Source: Udeniomyces pyricola (Eukaryota; Basidiomycota; Tremellomycetes; Cystofilobasidiales; Mrakiaceae). From it: 64,000 nt of DNA. This document shows, piece after piece, positions 19,475 through 31,876 of the stretch. The notes beneath the pieces are model-generated. The model searched no databases. It saw only the letters and a list, made by a program, of their open reading frames with translations, and was not told where the DNA came from. Position 1 is the first letter of the stretch. Every line of letters starts with the position of its first letter. The position numbers and the translations under genes are program-made. The stretch spans positions 868,001-932,000 of the forward strand of contig BCIK01000006.1 of the NCBI GenBank assembly GCA_039545295.1. Direction: 5' to 3'.

Positions 19475-22046
19475 ATGGGTTTCCTCAAACCTCGCCCTCC
19501 TCCTCCCGAGTTCCAAACCACCAAAGCGTCACGACCCCAGCATATTGAAGACATTCAACCCAATGGTGTCGACTACAACAACTCCACCAACGTCACCTCT
19601 GAGATCGATGATGCCCTGGTCCTAGCCGAGGGAGAGGACCGCATGAGCCCGTATACTTACTTGCTTGCGGGAGCAGCCGGTCTCTCGTGAGTTCATTCGT
19701 TCTGGATGCTTGGCGTTGGACACTTCCTCCTGGTCTGCTCCCAGTATACTGATATTTCCTTCTGTGCTTGTCTCTCTCTGTTTGCCGCAGAGGTTTCCTC
19801 TTTGGGTAAGGGCCTTGTCCATCAGTCATCAACTACAGCCCATCGAGCGGCCATAGGCTGATCACGAGTACCGCTTTCATTCCTTCCTCCGTCGACGGCT
19901 ATGCGTCCTTCGCCCTCACAGATACGACACTGGAGTCATCTCGGCGGCCCTTGTCAACATCGGTACCGATATCGGCGGTAAACTTCTGTCCAACGTTGAG
20001 AAGGAATGGGTCACGTCTTCCCTCTCCGTCGGTGCGCTTATTGGAGCTGTACGTTTGTGTTACATACTTCTCTGTCGCTGTGCGTTTGCGAAAAGCGGTC
20101 CAAAACTGACCCAAGAACCATGTACTTTCAGCTCCTGGGTGGATATCTCGTCGATAAAATGGGCCGAAAATGGGTCCTGGGAGTTGGGGTAAGTCAATCC
20201 GTCGCCCTCTTCTTGAACGTCACCCTATGTCTTCACTCCATGGAACAGCCTCAAACTGACATCATCTTCTGCTGATGGTTGCACTTTCCAGGATGTTTTC
20301 TTCGTTGTCGGAGCTGTCCTCATCTCTTCCTCCTACCACCTCGTTCAACTCATCATCGGTCGAATCATCATGGGATTCGGTGTCGGAGTTGCTGCTGCCA
20401 TTGCACCTATGTACTTGTCTGAGCTCAGTCCTTCGAGGTTCCGATCTCGAATTGTCACCATCCAATCTCTCATGGTGAGTACACATGCATGAGACTCCGA
20501 ACACGTAATCCGCAAGGTGCATGAGCTGACGACCTCGATGACTTATTTGATCGTCCTCTCAATGCCCTTTCACCTGCTTTAGATTACCCTCGGTCAAGTC
20601 GTCGCATACGCTGTCGGTGCTGGTCTCACCATGCACAACGGGTGGCGGATCCTCTTTGCCTTATCCATCATTCCTGCCGTGGTGCAAGCTGCCGTCATTC
20701 ATTTCTTACCCGAGTCGCCGCGATACTCCCTCCTCAAGAACCGCGTAGACGAAGCTCACGCCTCTCTCTCGGTCGTCTACGGTAACGCCTCCCCGAACGC
20801 CATCGACCTCAAGATTCGAGTCATGCAATCGACCGTCTCCATCGTCCAGACCTTCAAGGAGACCCACTCTCTCGGCCAGACCCTCAGCCTCACTTTTACT
20901 CAGGCCAACTACCGACGACCCTTGATCACCGCCTGTGGCATGATGTGGTCTCAGCAGTTGTCTGGGTTCAACACCCTCCTCTACTACTCGGCGTCCATCT
21001 TTGCGAGCGCAGGTTTCAATAACCCTGTTGCTACCGGCTTGATCATTGCGTCGACCAACTTTGTCTTCACATGCTATGCCTGTTTGACGCTCGACAAGTT
21101 TGGCAAGCGACGTACCGCGCTCTTCTGGTTCCCCTGTGAGTCCACAATTATTTAGCTCGTATCGATCCACATTCCATACGTCTCTCGCCCAAGCACTGAC
21201 ATGTACCTGCCCGGATACTTTCCTCCTTCTTTGCTTTCTCTTTTCTCTTTTTCTTCTTCTTCTTTTGTTGAATCGTTTCAGTGATGATCATCGGCTTGAC
21301 TCTGACCGCCATCGCCTTTTCTCAGATGGTCAAGCTCACGGATGGAGATCTCCTCGCTACGTTCTCCTACCCCAGCACCTGGACCGGCCTCATGATTGGG
21401 TCGCTCGTTCTGTTCACTGCTGGCTACGCTACCTCGATCGGCACCATCCCATGGCATTCGGCGGAATTCATCCCGCTCGAGATTCGAGGCTTTGTCTCGT
21501 CTGCAGCAACGGCTACCAAGTGAGGATTCAGATCATTTGATTGCTCAGCAACATGTTTGTCGAAATGTATTTTTATGACTGACGACCTGACTTTCCTGTC
21601 GTTTCTCTTCGTTCACCTTGTCATCAGTTGGATTGGAAACTTGATCGTCTCGTGCACCTTCCTGACGATGTTGAGCTCCCTCGGACCTATCTGGACGTTT
21701 GTCTACTACGTAGCGTGGAACGTTATCGGCTACATCTTCATCTTGTAAGTCATGCATCTGGTCTTTATCTCGACTTTGATCTCCTAATCTCAGTGCTTCC
21801 TCAACGCTGACACCTTCTTTACGTTTCCACTCGGTTAGCTTCACATACCCTGAGACGAAGGGACTGACCCTCGAGGAGTCGTCGACTTTGATGGAGCACG
21901 GTTTCGGCATTCGACGATCGCAACAGCTCCGAGCTCACCAAGCTCAGCTCAAGACCGCCAACCAATCCGAGGCCCGTGAAGCCCATGACATCTCGAGCAG
22001 TAAGGAGAAGGACGGGTCGTCGTTAACTCAGGTTGAGGTTGTTTGA
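19475..22046 (+). CDS. MFS sugar transporter of the myo-inositol (ITR) type
   Basis: Twelve-span plasma-membrane proton symporter of the sugar porter family, closest in appearance to fungal inositol transporters. Exons 19475-19686, 19791-19805, 19922-20048, 20132-20188, 20292-20474, 20583-21135, 21282-21519, 21628-21744 and 21839-22046 give 569 residues. Hallmarks are [55 protein letters not shown] and [17 protein letters not shown] is characteristic of the ITR clade rather than hexose carriers, as I remember it. One exon is only 15 nt and encodes the loop residues GFLFG. Its head-to-head MIOX neighbour supports inositol as substrate. Substrate specificity is inferred, not shown. Confidence 0.9.
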
Positions 22047-22860
22047 ACGACCTTAAACCAGCTGTGGTACTTCCCCCTTTTCTCCCACTCCCCTTGTCCC
22101 CTCTATCTCGACACAATCCTTTGTTTGCTTCTTGATACTCTATCCGACTTCCTTTCTCATACCTGCTTTGGCTTCACTTCCATATTCACCGTCTTCCATT
22201 GACCGCTGAGCATCTTTCTTCTTTGGGTCCCTCGTCTTTTTTTTTTTTTTTTCTTTTTTCTTCTTCTTACGCCTTCTTGGTTTTATACTTTTTTTCCCTT
22301 CTTGGATTCGCAATTTGTCCTCCGCCATCTCCGCTCCTTTCTTTCTTTTTTTTTTCCTTTCTTCGTGTTTGTCGTTGTCCTGCTTAGTTAAGTCTTTCGA
22401 AGATTTGTATTTTTTTTACGCTACGACGTTTGTAAGAATTATCCCCGCTCCACGTTGTATGCATGTAACATCATCTTGTCGTCAGCTTGCGCTGCTGCTC
22501 GTCCTGAATTGGATCTGAACTGAAACGGAGTCATGGATTGTCAGGTCGCAAGAGTGTGATCTACTGATGGCGAAGACCGATGTTGTATATACATGTACAA
22601 TACATACTTGTCGTCGTGGTTGTGATGGAACGAGCTTGAGCCGAGATGCGATTGTATTCATTTGAAGCCGACTGACCTGCAGGACAGGATCACGTCTGTG
22701 AGCGTTTTGCACGTTGCGTGTGGCAAGACGCATGACGTACGCGTTCTCGGTCGAGACCGACGACACATGATCACACTGCAGCCTGCCAGCCAGCCCATTT
22801 CGACACCTGCCCCGCGCGCGCTCCTACTAATCATCATCCTTCATTAACCCTTTTTCATCC
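22047..22860. other. intergenic region with T-rich 3' tracts
   Basis: 814 bases. Several T homopolymers (about 22237-22252 and 22343-22354) follow the transporter stop. The region up to the next ATG has no supported gene. Reverse-strand frames here are Lys-rich shadows of T tracts. Confidence 0.35.
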
Positions 22861-23404
22861 ATGCCTGTCCCTGTACCTCAAGACCGAGCTCCCTCATCCT
22901 CTCCTCCACCTTCTCTACCCCCTACTACCTCTTCGAGCTCAGACGCTACTGGACCTTGTCTCGTTTGCGACGACAAACCAATCGCTTACCAGTCCGTGTG
23001 CCCTAATTCTTCTGACTGCAATCCATGATGGGGACAACATAATATCCCGTTCGCCGTCCTTTCGCTCAATGAACCTTTTCTTTGCCTCTTTGGCTTCTTC
23101 TTCTCTTGGCTTTTTGGATTTGGCTTGGCAGAGCGGTGGGATGCAGACACCCGACGTTGTGTAGGAGTTGCGCGATGAAGCAAGCGACCGGGGGAAAGTG
23201 CAAGGTGAGAGAAAGAGGATAGAGTGCACTGTTTTTTTCTTTTCGTCCCGAGCGAAAGAATCGATTTCGAGGACATGTCAATTATTGTGATCCGTTGAGA
23301 CTGATTCGCAAAACCCCCTAAACTTTTGACCCGGTACATGGGACGCTGTGTGTTGCTTTTGACAGGTGTGTGACGAGAAGTTCTTTGAGCTGCAGCGGAT
23401 CTGA
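22861..23404 (+). CDS. small C3HC4 RING-like zinc-finger protein, 80 residues
   Basis: Exons 22861-22991, 23132-23204 and 23366-23404 join in phase to 80 residues, too fragmented to appear as one open frame. A disordered Pro/Ser N-terminus (about 33 residues) leads to a compact finger: CLVC, then CRHPTLCRSC, then CKVC, followed by DEKFFELQRI. The spacing is that of a RING-type C3HC4 set with eight metal ligands, so an E3-ligase-like role is possible. The first donor is GTCCGT, a relaxed form. No other domain is present. Small single-RING proteins of this layout occur in fungi, but I cannot name an orthologue. Confidence 0.7.
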
Positions 23405-23958
23405 AAAGGGAGGCTATTTAGGGCATACGGCCAGCAGAGATTGATGCAGGTTTGCTGTCCAAAGGGAGGATCGATCGATGGAGGAACTGATGATACGAGG
23501 CATGGTTGTAGCGTACGATTACTGTAAGAACAATTGGTCAGGGTTGTCGTAGTGCCGCGCATCATGCAGATAGGAGCTGGCATAGCTTATAGGCGTGATG
23601 GACATGTGGTGTTAACGTGGCAGGGTAGAGTACAAGCTCCGACGCATTTGTAGACTCAGGAATATCGGTGAGACGTTGAGTTCGTTGACACAAGGTACGG
23701 TGATACGTTGAATACGAATAGTGATACATGGCTACATAACGCATGACAGGCAGGCCTCACTCCAAGAAGAAGAAAAAAACATGGGGACGGTGATCATTTC
23801 ACGCGCCGCGTCACGCGTCGCTTTCGGCCTTACGCGCGCGAAGTGTATGCGGTTGGGCCAGGTGCTATACAGTTGCTTGGTCGCTGTCATTGTATAAGCC
23901 ATCGACCGCTACCACCCATAACTACAACACCTGACCTCAAGCCCCGACGACGCTCACC
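23405..23958. promoter_or_regulatory. upstream region of VPS34
   Basis: 554 bases between two tandem plus-strand genes. A GC-rich block of CGCG steps (TCACGCGCCGCGTCACGCGTCGC, about 23798-23820) lies 140 bases upstream of the VPS34 ATG. It has the look of Mbp1/SBF-like CGCG sites, an inference only. Confidence 0.4.
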
Positions 23959-26900
23959 ATGGACTCTGGAGGCAAGGAGTTCAACTTTGGGAGGGTCTGC
24001 GATCTTCATTTGCCCATTTCCTTCCGCATGTCAGCTCTGTCCCCTCGCTTCATCATTCCGCCTGCGGGTCGACCGACCGACTGACTCTACCTAGTAATTC
24101 AGAGCGCGTTCCACCAACTTACGCCCTCGTTCCTCTCGCTCATGCTCCGAACTCTAGTGCTCGGCTCGAAGGCTCTATACCCAAAAAGACGTTCTCTGAG
24201 ATTCAGGCGAGACCTGAGTTACGCCATGCTGGCTCCCAGTCGTCGTTCGTTGCATCTCCCTCGCCTGTCAGGCTCTCTGCGCATCCTCTTCTGCACGACA
24301 CCTGGCATCTGACGTGTTCGGTTTCATTACGGTGTACCTCTAGAGGTCTCACGGATCTCTATGTTACTTCTCAGCTCTACTCCAGCGGCCGAGTCATTTC
24401 TTTGCCGTTTCGCACCAAACACAAGGCCTTCACTAAGTCCTACACGTCAGTCTTGGATCACTCTGTCATTCATGGTACTGGACTGTCGATGAATCAAGAT
24501 CCCAAGCTGATTCCTGACAACCACCCTCGATACCAGTTGGAATGAGTGGATATCTCTTCCGAACAGGTTTTCATCGGTTCCTCCCGATTGTCAGGTCGCC
24601 TTCACTGTCTGGGACGTCGTCGGCGCAGGCAAGGCGGTTCCGATTGGAGGGACGACTATGCGGTTGTTTGAGAATGGGTGTGTGATATGCTGGGACTTGG
24701 AATGTGTTCCGACAACATCAACACGAGCTCATTGTTCTTCCGGGTATTCTCCTATAGGTATCTCCGTCGGGGTGAACAACGGCTGTATCTCCATCGGAAC
24801 GAACATGCAGATGGCTCTTCGGATAGCTCGACCCCCAGCGACGTCGGGCCGAAAGACGAACTTGGCCGACTAGAAGAGGTTCGTCACACAATTGAAGATT
24901 ATTAGAGTTTAGTTGATGCATAAGACCAATCCTTACCTCGACAACCACGTTCACTTTGACCGTGCAGCTCATGCAAAGATATGAGAAGCGAGATATGCCC
25001 CATTGCGAGTGGCTTGATCGGCTAACGTTCCGAGAGATTGAGAAGCTCCATGCTGTGAGTAAACTCTGGAATAGATATTCGCTTTTGAACTTAAGAGCTG
25101 ACGCTGTTTAGTCATATCTATTTTGACTGCCTACTCGCTCCAACCTGGCTCGCATGCAGGCTGAATCTGCCAAGTCGCCGCATCTCTATCTCTTTGTGGA
25201 TATGCTTAAGTTTGACTTTCCCATTGTCTTTGCCGAACCGGTAGGTGGACTCACTGCTCTAACCGCGATCTTCCAGACAAAAACTCCGCTTCTGACCTGT
25301 TGTCGACCGTCTGTACCGTCTGATACAGGAGAAGACGTTGCCTTCTACTTCTACCTTGCGTGTAATCCCAACGACCGCAGTTCAACCTACCGCGGCGGCC
25401 GGCACCCTGTCTTCGAATCCTTTATCCAACGACCCGCATCTATGGGTGGTACTTGATCCGGAGATGGGCCGAGAAAACCTTGTCGAGGCCAAGCATCGAC
25501 GGTTGGTCCGAAGCCATCGTACAGGGCCATTAGATCGGGAACTGAAGCCTGACGCCAGGCAACGAGATGAACTCAACGTGAGGCTACTGACCTCCTTACG
25601 ATGGAGAAAGATACTCACTCGGTTTCAGAGGCTGTGAGCTAATAGATTCGGTGCTGATGATTTGCAGGCCATCCTCCGATACCCACCGACACGGTTGCTT
25701 CTTCCGGAAGAAAAGGACCTCGTCTGGAAATTCCGATTCTACCTCTCTCACAACAAGAAAGCTCTCACTAAGTTCCTCAAGTCAGTCTCATGGATGGATG
25801 CCAACGAGGTCAAGCAGGCCGTTGAGGTACTGCTACCGCTCTGGACGGGGATCGAAATGGACGACGCATTGGAGCTACTTGGGCCAGGGTTCGTGGATGG
25901 AAGAGTGCGAGCATATGCAGTCAAGCAACTCGGCAAGGCAGACGACGAGGTAAGTTTGCGTCTTGCTGCACACTTGAGTCCTGCTTCTTTCGAACCTGCA
26001 TGACCTATAACCGTCAATCTCGATTGTTACGCCCTTTGCCCCACGTAGGAGCTGCTCCTCTACCTTCTTCAACTTGTCCAAGCGCTCAAGTTTGACAACA
26101 TGCACGTCCCTTCTTCGGAGACCCGCTCCATGCGTTCCTCTCACTCTGCATCTGCGGCGACCAACGCTGCCGTCAATCCCCTCGTTGCGATCCTCTCGAC
26201 CGAAGACTCGGGCCTCGCCGATTTCCTCATCAAACGAAGTGTCGCCAGCCCATTGTTAGGCAACAAATTTTACTGGTACCTGATTGTGGAGTGTGAAGAC
26301 CGAACGGTTGGTAGGATGTACGCCAAGATTGCGTTTAGGTTCATGACCGAGATGATGAAGGTAAATCGTGTTTCTTATCATCCAGTCCTAACCAGTGATC
26401 TTCTCATGGACTCGTATGGCTAGTCACTCACTCATGTGGCGCATTTTCAATCGCCCCCCCCCCCCCCCCCCCTCTCCCTTTCATGTGCGCGCTCAGACCG
26501 ATGAGGGCGCTGCTCGACGGGACATCCTTCGCCGCCAAGGCGAGCTCGTCGCGACACTCTCCCACAAGGCCAAGGAATATAAAACGTCCAAAGACCGTCG
26601 GGAGAAAAAGATTAGCCAGCTTAAATCCTTTCTCGCCGATCCTAAACATGCTCTTTCGACGATGCCCGTCCCACTCCCGCTCCCGCTTGACGGACGTTTC
26701 ATCACCAGTGGCATCAACCCAGAAAAGTGTTCCATCTTCAAATCCAACCTTCTTCCCCTTCTTTTGTGGTTCCAAGAGGCACCTCCTCCTGTCTTGCCGA
26801 CTCCCGTGCAATCGTCGGTTTCGGCATCGCTTTCTCAATCGATAGGCTTTACATCGGCGACGACCTCACCTGCACCCAAAGATTCCCAACCCCCGCTCCT

Positions 26901-28577
26901 GACTTCGCCCCTCGTAACCCCCACTACACCGACGCAATACCCTCTTATCTTCAAATCAGGTGATGACCTCCGTCAAGACCAACTCGTCATGCAGATCTTT
27001 ACTCTCATGGACAAGCTCCTCCTTCGAGAGAACCTCGACCTTAAACTCACGACGTATGCCGTCCTGGCTACGGGAACCGAAGAAGGCATGATTCAGTTCG
27101 TTCCGAGTAAGACGCTCGCAGGTATTGTCGGCGAGTATGGCAGCTTGCTCGGCTATCTGAGAGAAGGCTACCCACAGGGGAGCATCGATAGCGCCACTTA
27201 TGGCGTCAAGCCAGAGGTTCTCGATACGTTCGTCAGAAGCTGCGGTGAGTCTGATGGACAACTTCTCGGTGCCTTATTTTTGTGTCTCTCGGGGGACTCG
27301 ACAAGGGATATTGCAGCGCACGCAACCGAAGACGATCGCTGACTTGCGTATGTCGATCATTTTCTCTCGTCGCTCACCCAACCCAGCTGGCTATTGCGTC
27401 CTTACCTACCTCCTTGGCGTTGGTGACCGACATCTTGACAATCTCATGCTCTCGCCCGATGGTCAGGAACCTTGCTAGACCATATAGCTCTTGTTTTTTT
27501 CTCTCGTCAGAGTGGTTCTCTGATGTCTGCTCTCGTTTGATTTCGTTTGTCACTTGTCTCTCGAATTTTTCCAGGCCACTTTTTCCATGGTACGTGCCGT
27601 TGTAGATCGACTTGTCTCGTCCTTTCTGGTCAATCTCCTCTGATGACTGACATCTTTTGATTTCCTTCCTTGGTCTTCCTCTCTTTCCCTCAATTTTTTT
27701 TTCCTTCTCGCTTGGACAGTCGATTTCGGATACATCCTCGGCCGGGATCCGAAACCTTTCCCGCCTCCCGTCAAGCTCTCGCGCGAGATGATTGACGCCA
27801 TGGGTGGACCGCTCTCTCCTCACCACGCCCGATTCAAGTCGCTCTGTCACACGGCGTTCGCCAACTTGCGCAAGAACGCGAACCTCATCTTGAACCTTGT
27901 CGCATTGATGGTGAGCAGCAGCGTACAGGACATCAAGCTTGAACCGGACAAGGCAGTCGGAAAGGTAAGGAAAGGCGGATTCTCTTTCGGCTTGAGATGC
28001 GAATCTGCATACGTGATTGATTCCGGCCTTGATGCTCTTTTGTTCATGTCTCTCCTAACTCCTCTTCTCCTTACTTCTCTCCTCTTTTCAACAACCTCCC
28101 CCTTCCCTGCCCTTCTGCTCCTTCCAACCCCCTCCCCCTCTCCCAAACCCGAAAAACAAAACACTAAACTAATTCATCAAGATCCAAGACAACTTCATGC
28201 TGCACCTGTCCGAAGAGGACGCCATCAAGCAATTCGAGGCGCTTCTCAACCAAACGAGCGTCCTCACCGCCGTCTTTGACGCCATTCATGACTGGGTCAG
28301 GCTTACTCTTTTTTTTTTCCTTCGCGCACAAGTAGGATCATCAGAAGGGATAAGAGACGAGAGATGAGGAAGAAGAAGAGAAGGGAGGGGGAGGGGAAAT
28401 GAAGCAATCTTGAAACTAACCAAGACGAGAGTAAACGGCTGACAATTTCTTCTTCTTCTTCTTCTGATGCCTTATTACCTTTCTGTTCTCACTTCTTGAA
28501 CTCCCCTTCCTTTGCTCCTCCCTTCCTCCTATCCTATCTTCTCTCCTTTCTTATAGGCCCAATACTTCCGCAATTGA
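23959..28577 (+). CDS. VPS34: class III phosphatidylinositol 3-kinase VPS34
   Basis: Makes PI3P on endosomes and autophagosomes in complexes with Vps15 and Atg6. A many-exon gene. The N-terminus ([17 protein letters not shown]) and the C2 domain ([23 protein letters not shown], then [25 protein letters not shown]) come first. The helical PIK accessory domain follows ([20 protein letters not shown], then [15 protein letters not shown]). The kinase domain has [18 protein letters not shown], the catalytic loop [12 protein letters not shown] and [15 protein letters not shown]. The protein ends in AQYFRN, the short C-terminal helix required for activity in this family. Catalytic Asp, Asn and DFG are intact. 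Exact exon edges in the C2 part are approximate. A C17-type run lies in one intron (about 26452-26471). Several donors are GTCAGT. Confidence 0.93.
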
Positions 28578-29284
28578 GAGCCAGCGGGGAGACCCTCTGC
28601 CATTTCCTTCCTATTCACCATCTGTACCATCTATCAAAATCCCACTCTATGTTCCCTGTCCTTCTAGTCGTGGGGAGAGACGCTCTTGATAGGCCAACCC
28701 CAGTCCTCCCAGCTTCTCACTCTCGAAACATGTCTTTTCTCTTTCTCTCTTTTTTTTCTTTTTCTTTTTCTTTTTTTTTTCTCCGCCAGAGTCCGCTTCC
28801 TGATCGTCGTAGCCAGGGTTTCATCCCTGGTTCGTCCTAACTTTGTCATCCAAGAGCTCTCTCTCTCTCCTCCCATTCAATACTCCTCTCCTCCTCCCCC
28901 CCCCCCCTTTCTTTCTCCAGGTATCCTTCTATCTACTTTGCAATTTTTACCTTTTCCTTCCGAGAACGAATTCGTCTTCTTTCTTTCTCTTCATCTCCAT
29001 CTTTGCCTTGGTCTTCTCTGTTCGCCAAAGGAAGTTGGTTCTTATATCAAAGGTATCACGAGTGGGTCATTTATTCTTCGAGTTTTCACTTAGTAGCTTG
29101 CAGGCATTCCAATATCGGCCGCCCCACGGCGTATATGACACATCGATCTCACCGATCCGTTCAACTCGGCCCCACATCTCCCATGTTCTGAATCAGATGA
29201 TCTTGGGAAACCGCGTCAATTCCCATATATGGCATCCTTATCCATCATGCGTCCAAGAAGAAAACGGAATGATACATGAAAAGG

Positions 29285-29373
<89 letters not shown>

Positions 29374-29694
29374 AAAAAAAAAAAAAAAAGAAAAGGAAAA
29401 AAAAAAAAAAAAAAAAAAAAAGAAAGAAACAGAGAAAACAGCAACAATGACAACAACAACGACGACGGAAAGGGAAAGACACATAAGGACGAAAAAAAGA
29501 GAAACAAGGAAGAAGATCAAGACCCAAACTTGGACCAACGCCACAAACTTGAACCAACGCCATAGGGTGACCTCAACGTCACGCCATTGGCCAGGTTAAT
29601 CATACTCCTCTTCCCCCTCCCTCTCCTTCCCTTTCCCTCCCCCCTTCCCGTGCTCCTTCCTCTGAACCATATGGCTTAGCAGACGACAGCCCAA
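28578..29694. other. convergent intergenic region with a long poly-A tract
   Basis: 1.12 kb between VPS34 and the minus-strand tail-anchored orphan. C/T-rich at first, then an A tract. Open frames here are homopolymer shadows (poly-Lys or poly-Phe). Confidence 0.5.
29286..29421 (+). repeat. A-rich homopolymer tract of about 135 bases
   Basis: Almost pure A, with only a few G interruptions (for example at 29361 and near 29390), followed by AAGAAAGAAACAGAG and then AAC triplets. This is exceptionally long for a yeast-like genome. It may be an expanded microsatellite or the poly(A) end of an old retroposed piece; no element body is recognised upstream. Confidence 0.85.
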
Positions 29695-31876
29695 TCAGAT
29701 CCTTCCCCAGAATCCTCTTGCAAGCTTCCGCCTAAGTTCCTCTTTGGATCTCTCATCACCCGTCGTCGTCTTGCGTGCCATGTCACCCGATGCACTAACC
29801 CACGATCCCAACGACGCCGCGAGGCCTCGATGAACAAGACCGACGCTCATGGTTCCATTGGTGCTGGGTCTGGTGCCACTGATGGCTCCAGAGATGAGTT
29901 TTGGCGCCGAGGCCGCTGCTGTCGCTGTCGCTCGCCAGCGTCGTCTCAATCCCGTGAACAGCGCGAACAGGACCAAGAGCAGTGCCGTCAAGGAGAATTT
30001 ATAGGATGCGAGGTAATATCGCAGGACGAGGTGGATCGAAGAGATTGTAAATGAAGGCGGAGATAACGGGCGTGGGGAGGTAGGAGCAGAAGGCAGAGCG
30101 GTCGTGAGGGATGTGAGGGAGGAAGTGGAGAGATCCGAGGCTGGTGTCGGTGGTTGCTGACGAGGCGAGAGAAAACGGTGTAAGCGCGAAACAGTCGACG
30201 TGAAAGAAGAGGAAGAGGTCAAAGGTGTTGGCTCGGTCGCCATGAGAGTCGTATTGGGCGTGGGTATCTGCTCTGAAGGTTTTAGGAGCGATTGCGAGGT
30301 TGAGCCGTTCCGAGTGGGCAGTCCGTGGTCCCGTTTGAGCCGTGTTGAGCTCTTCCTCTTGGAAGCTCTTTTAACACCTTCTTCGCCATGAGCATGGCCG
30401 TTTCCGTTGCCGTTGCCGGTGAGCGTGCTGAGAGAAGCAAATCGTCGATAATTCATGGGCGTCGCGGTAAGGATGCTGCTGTCGCTCGACGATGAAGAGT
30501 CCGACAACGCCGGCGATGGAGGACGGGACGGGTAGAGGTTCGGGTCGTCCGAGGGTACTGCTAGTGTCGTTGAGAGGGTGGAAGTGAGGGGCGGGAAGGG
30601 GATGAATGAGTTCGCAGCTCCCAGAGACGGCTGGGGGTGATGCAGAGTAGTGGTCGGAGGTATGAGTGGAAGAAGCTCGTTGGAGCTCGGAGGTGAAGGT
30701 GTCAGAGGAGGTAGATGGTTGAGTGTGTGGATGATTCGCTAAGAGGAGAAATAAGACCAGACATGACAGCGTCATTGCAGAAACGAGGTCAGTCATTGCC
30801 TCCTCAGGTTTTGCTAGGGACTCTATGAACGTCTCTGTTCCTCTCTTCTCCTCCCAGAGGCGACTTACCTCCTTTTGACTTCGTCCAAGCACACCATCCC
30901 TGCCAACAGTGTCAATGGCTTCCGAGATTCTGCCCTCATTCCTGCCCAGCACGCCGACGGCCCACCCTTCCATAATGCCTTCGTACACGTTGAGGATGTC
31001 GCCAATCATGCCCTCGCCCCCGCGCGTCTTCTCAACCATGCCCGAGCTCGTCTCTCTCGCTCGAGAGAGTGCAGCCAGTTGAGACGTCAGAATCACCGGC
31101 AAGGAGGTGAGAAAAGGGTTGACGAGATGATTGTAGGCTTGCGCCGAGGGCACGGCGAGTTTCGAGGCCGAGAGAAGTAGCGTATGCGTGATGCTGGGTG
31201 GAAGGTAGAACGCTGGAGAAGACAATCTTGGGGTGAAGGGTGGTAACGGGAGACCTGAGGAGGACGGTGAGCCTTGGGAGATTATAGCGTCGGTCGAGAC
31301 TGCGAGTGAAGGGGACCCGGCCGCCACGCTAGTCGTCCGCGGGGACGACCGGGTTGTTACGGAAGCTGACGACGACGCCGCCCTCGAAGCCGTCGGTCTC
31401 GGTTGGGGCTTGTAAATGAGGTTGGCTTTTTCGATAAGGAAGAGGAAAACCTCTTCTGAGTTCCTCCTTGCAAAGAGAGCTTCGACCTCTGGGTCACAGG
31501 GGCCACCACCTTTGAGAAGGGCAACGTCGTCGCCCTCCCGACGCCGGTCGAGGAAAGCGCAGACGATGCACGTGATCCAGAGCGAGGTTGCCTTGCGACG
31601 GATCTCGTCCCGTTCGAGTTCTTTGAGTGAGGCAGAGGAAGGAGATGTACTGGTGGTATCACTCGAGGAGGAAGAAGACAAAGATGCGAGGGACGAGGTG
31701 AGCGAGGGCGTGGTAGGAGGGTGAAACCATGGTCGACGAGGAGGAGGCGTCTTGGCAAAGAGGCTGACGAGAAGCGATAAGGTGGTGGAATGCTGACGAA
31801 GGAGGAAAGAATGGGCGGCAGAGTTGTAGAGGAACCGGCTAGAGGGGGAGGAGGAGCGTTTGTCAGGCTTGGCCAT
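29695..31876 (-). CDS. orphan Ser/Thr-rich protein with C-terminal tail anchor
   Basis: Exons 31876-30869 and 30738-29695 join in phase 0 (donor GTAAGT) to 683 residues. I do not recognise the family securely. The N-terminal third looks helical (RFLYNSAAHSFLLRQHSTTL, later ELERDEIRRKATSLWITCIV). A second helical block holds ILNVYEGIMEGWAVGVLGRN. The middle is Ser/Thr/Pro-rich and disordered. Near the C-terminus is a single hydrophobic span (FSLTALLLVLFALFTGL) followed by basic residues, which is the layout of a tail-anchored membrane protein. The pattern of N-terminal helical repeats plus tail anchor recalls Pex15/Pex26 peroxisome receptors, but this is only a weak resemblance. A tandem duplication of NG residues (GNGNGNGH) is visible. 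Confidence 0.75.

Noticed and set aside
29216..29599. Long open frames of poly-Lys or poly-Phe
   Set aside because: They only reflect the A-rich tract and have no real protein sequence features.
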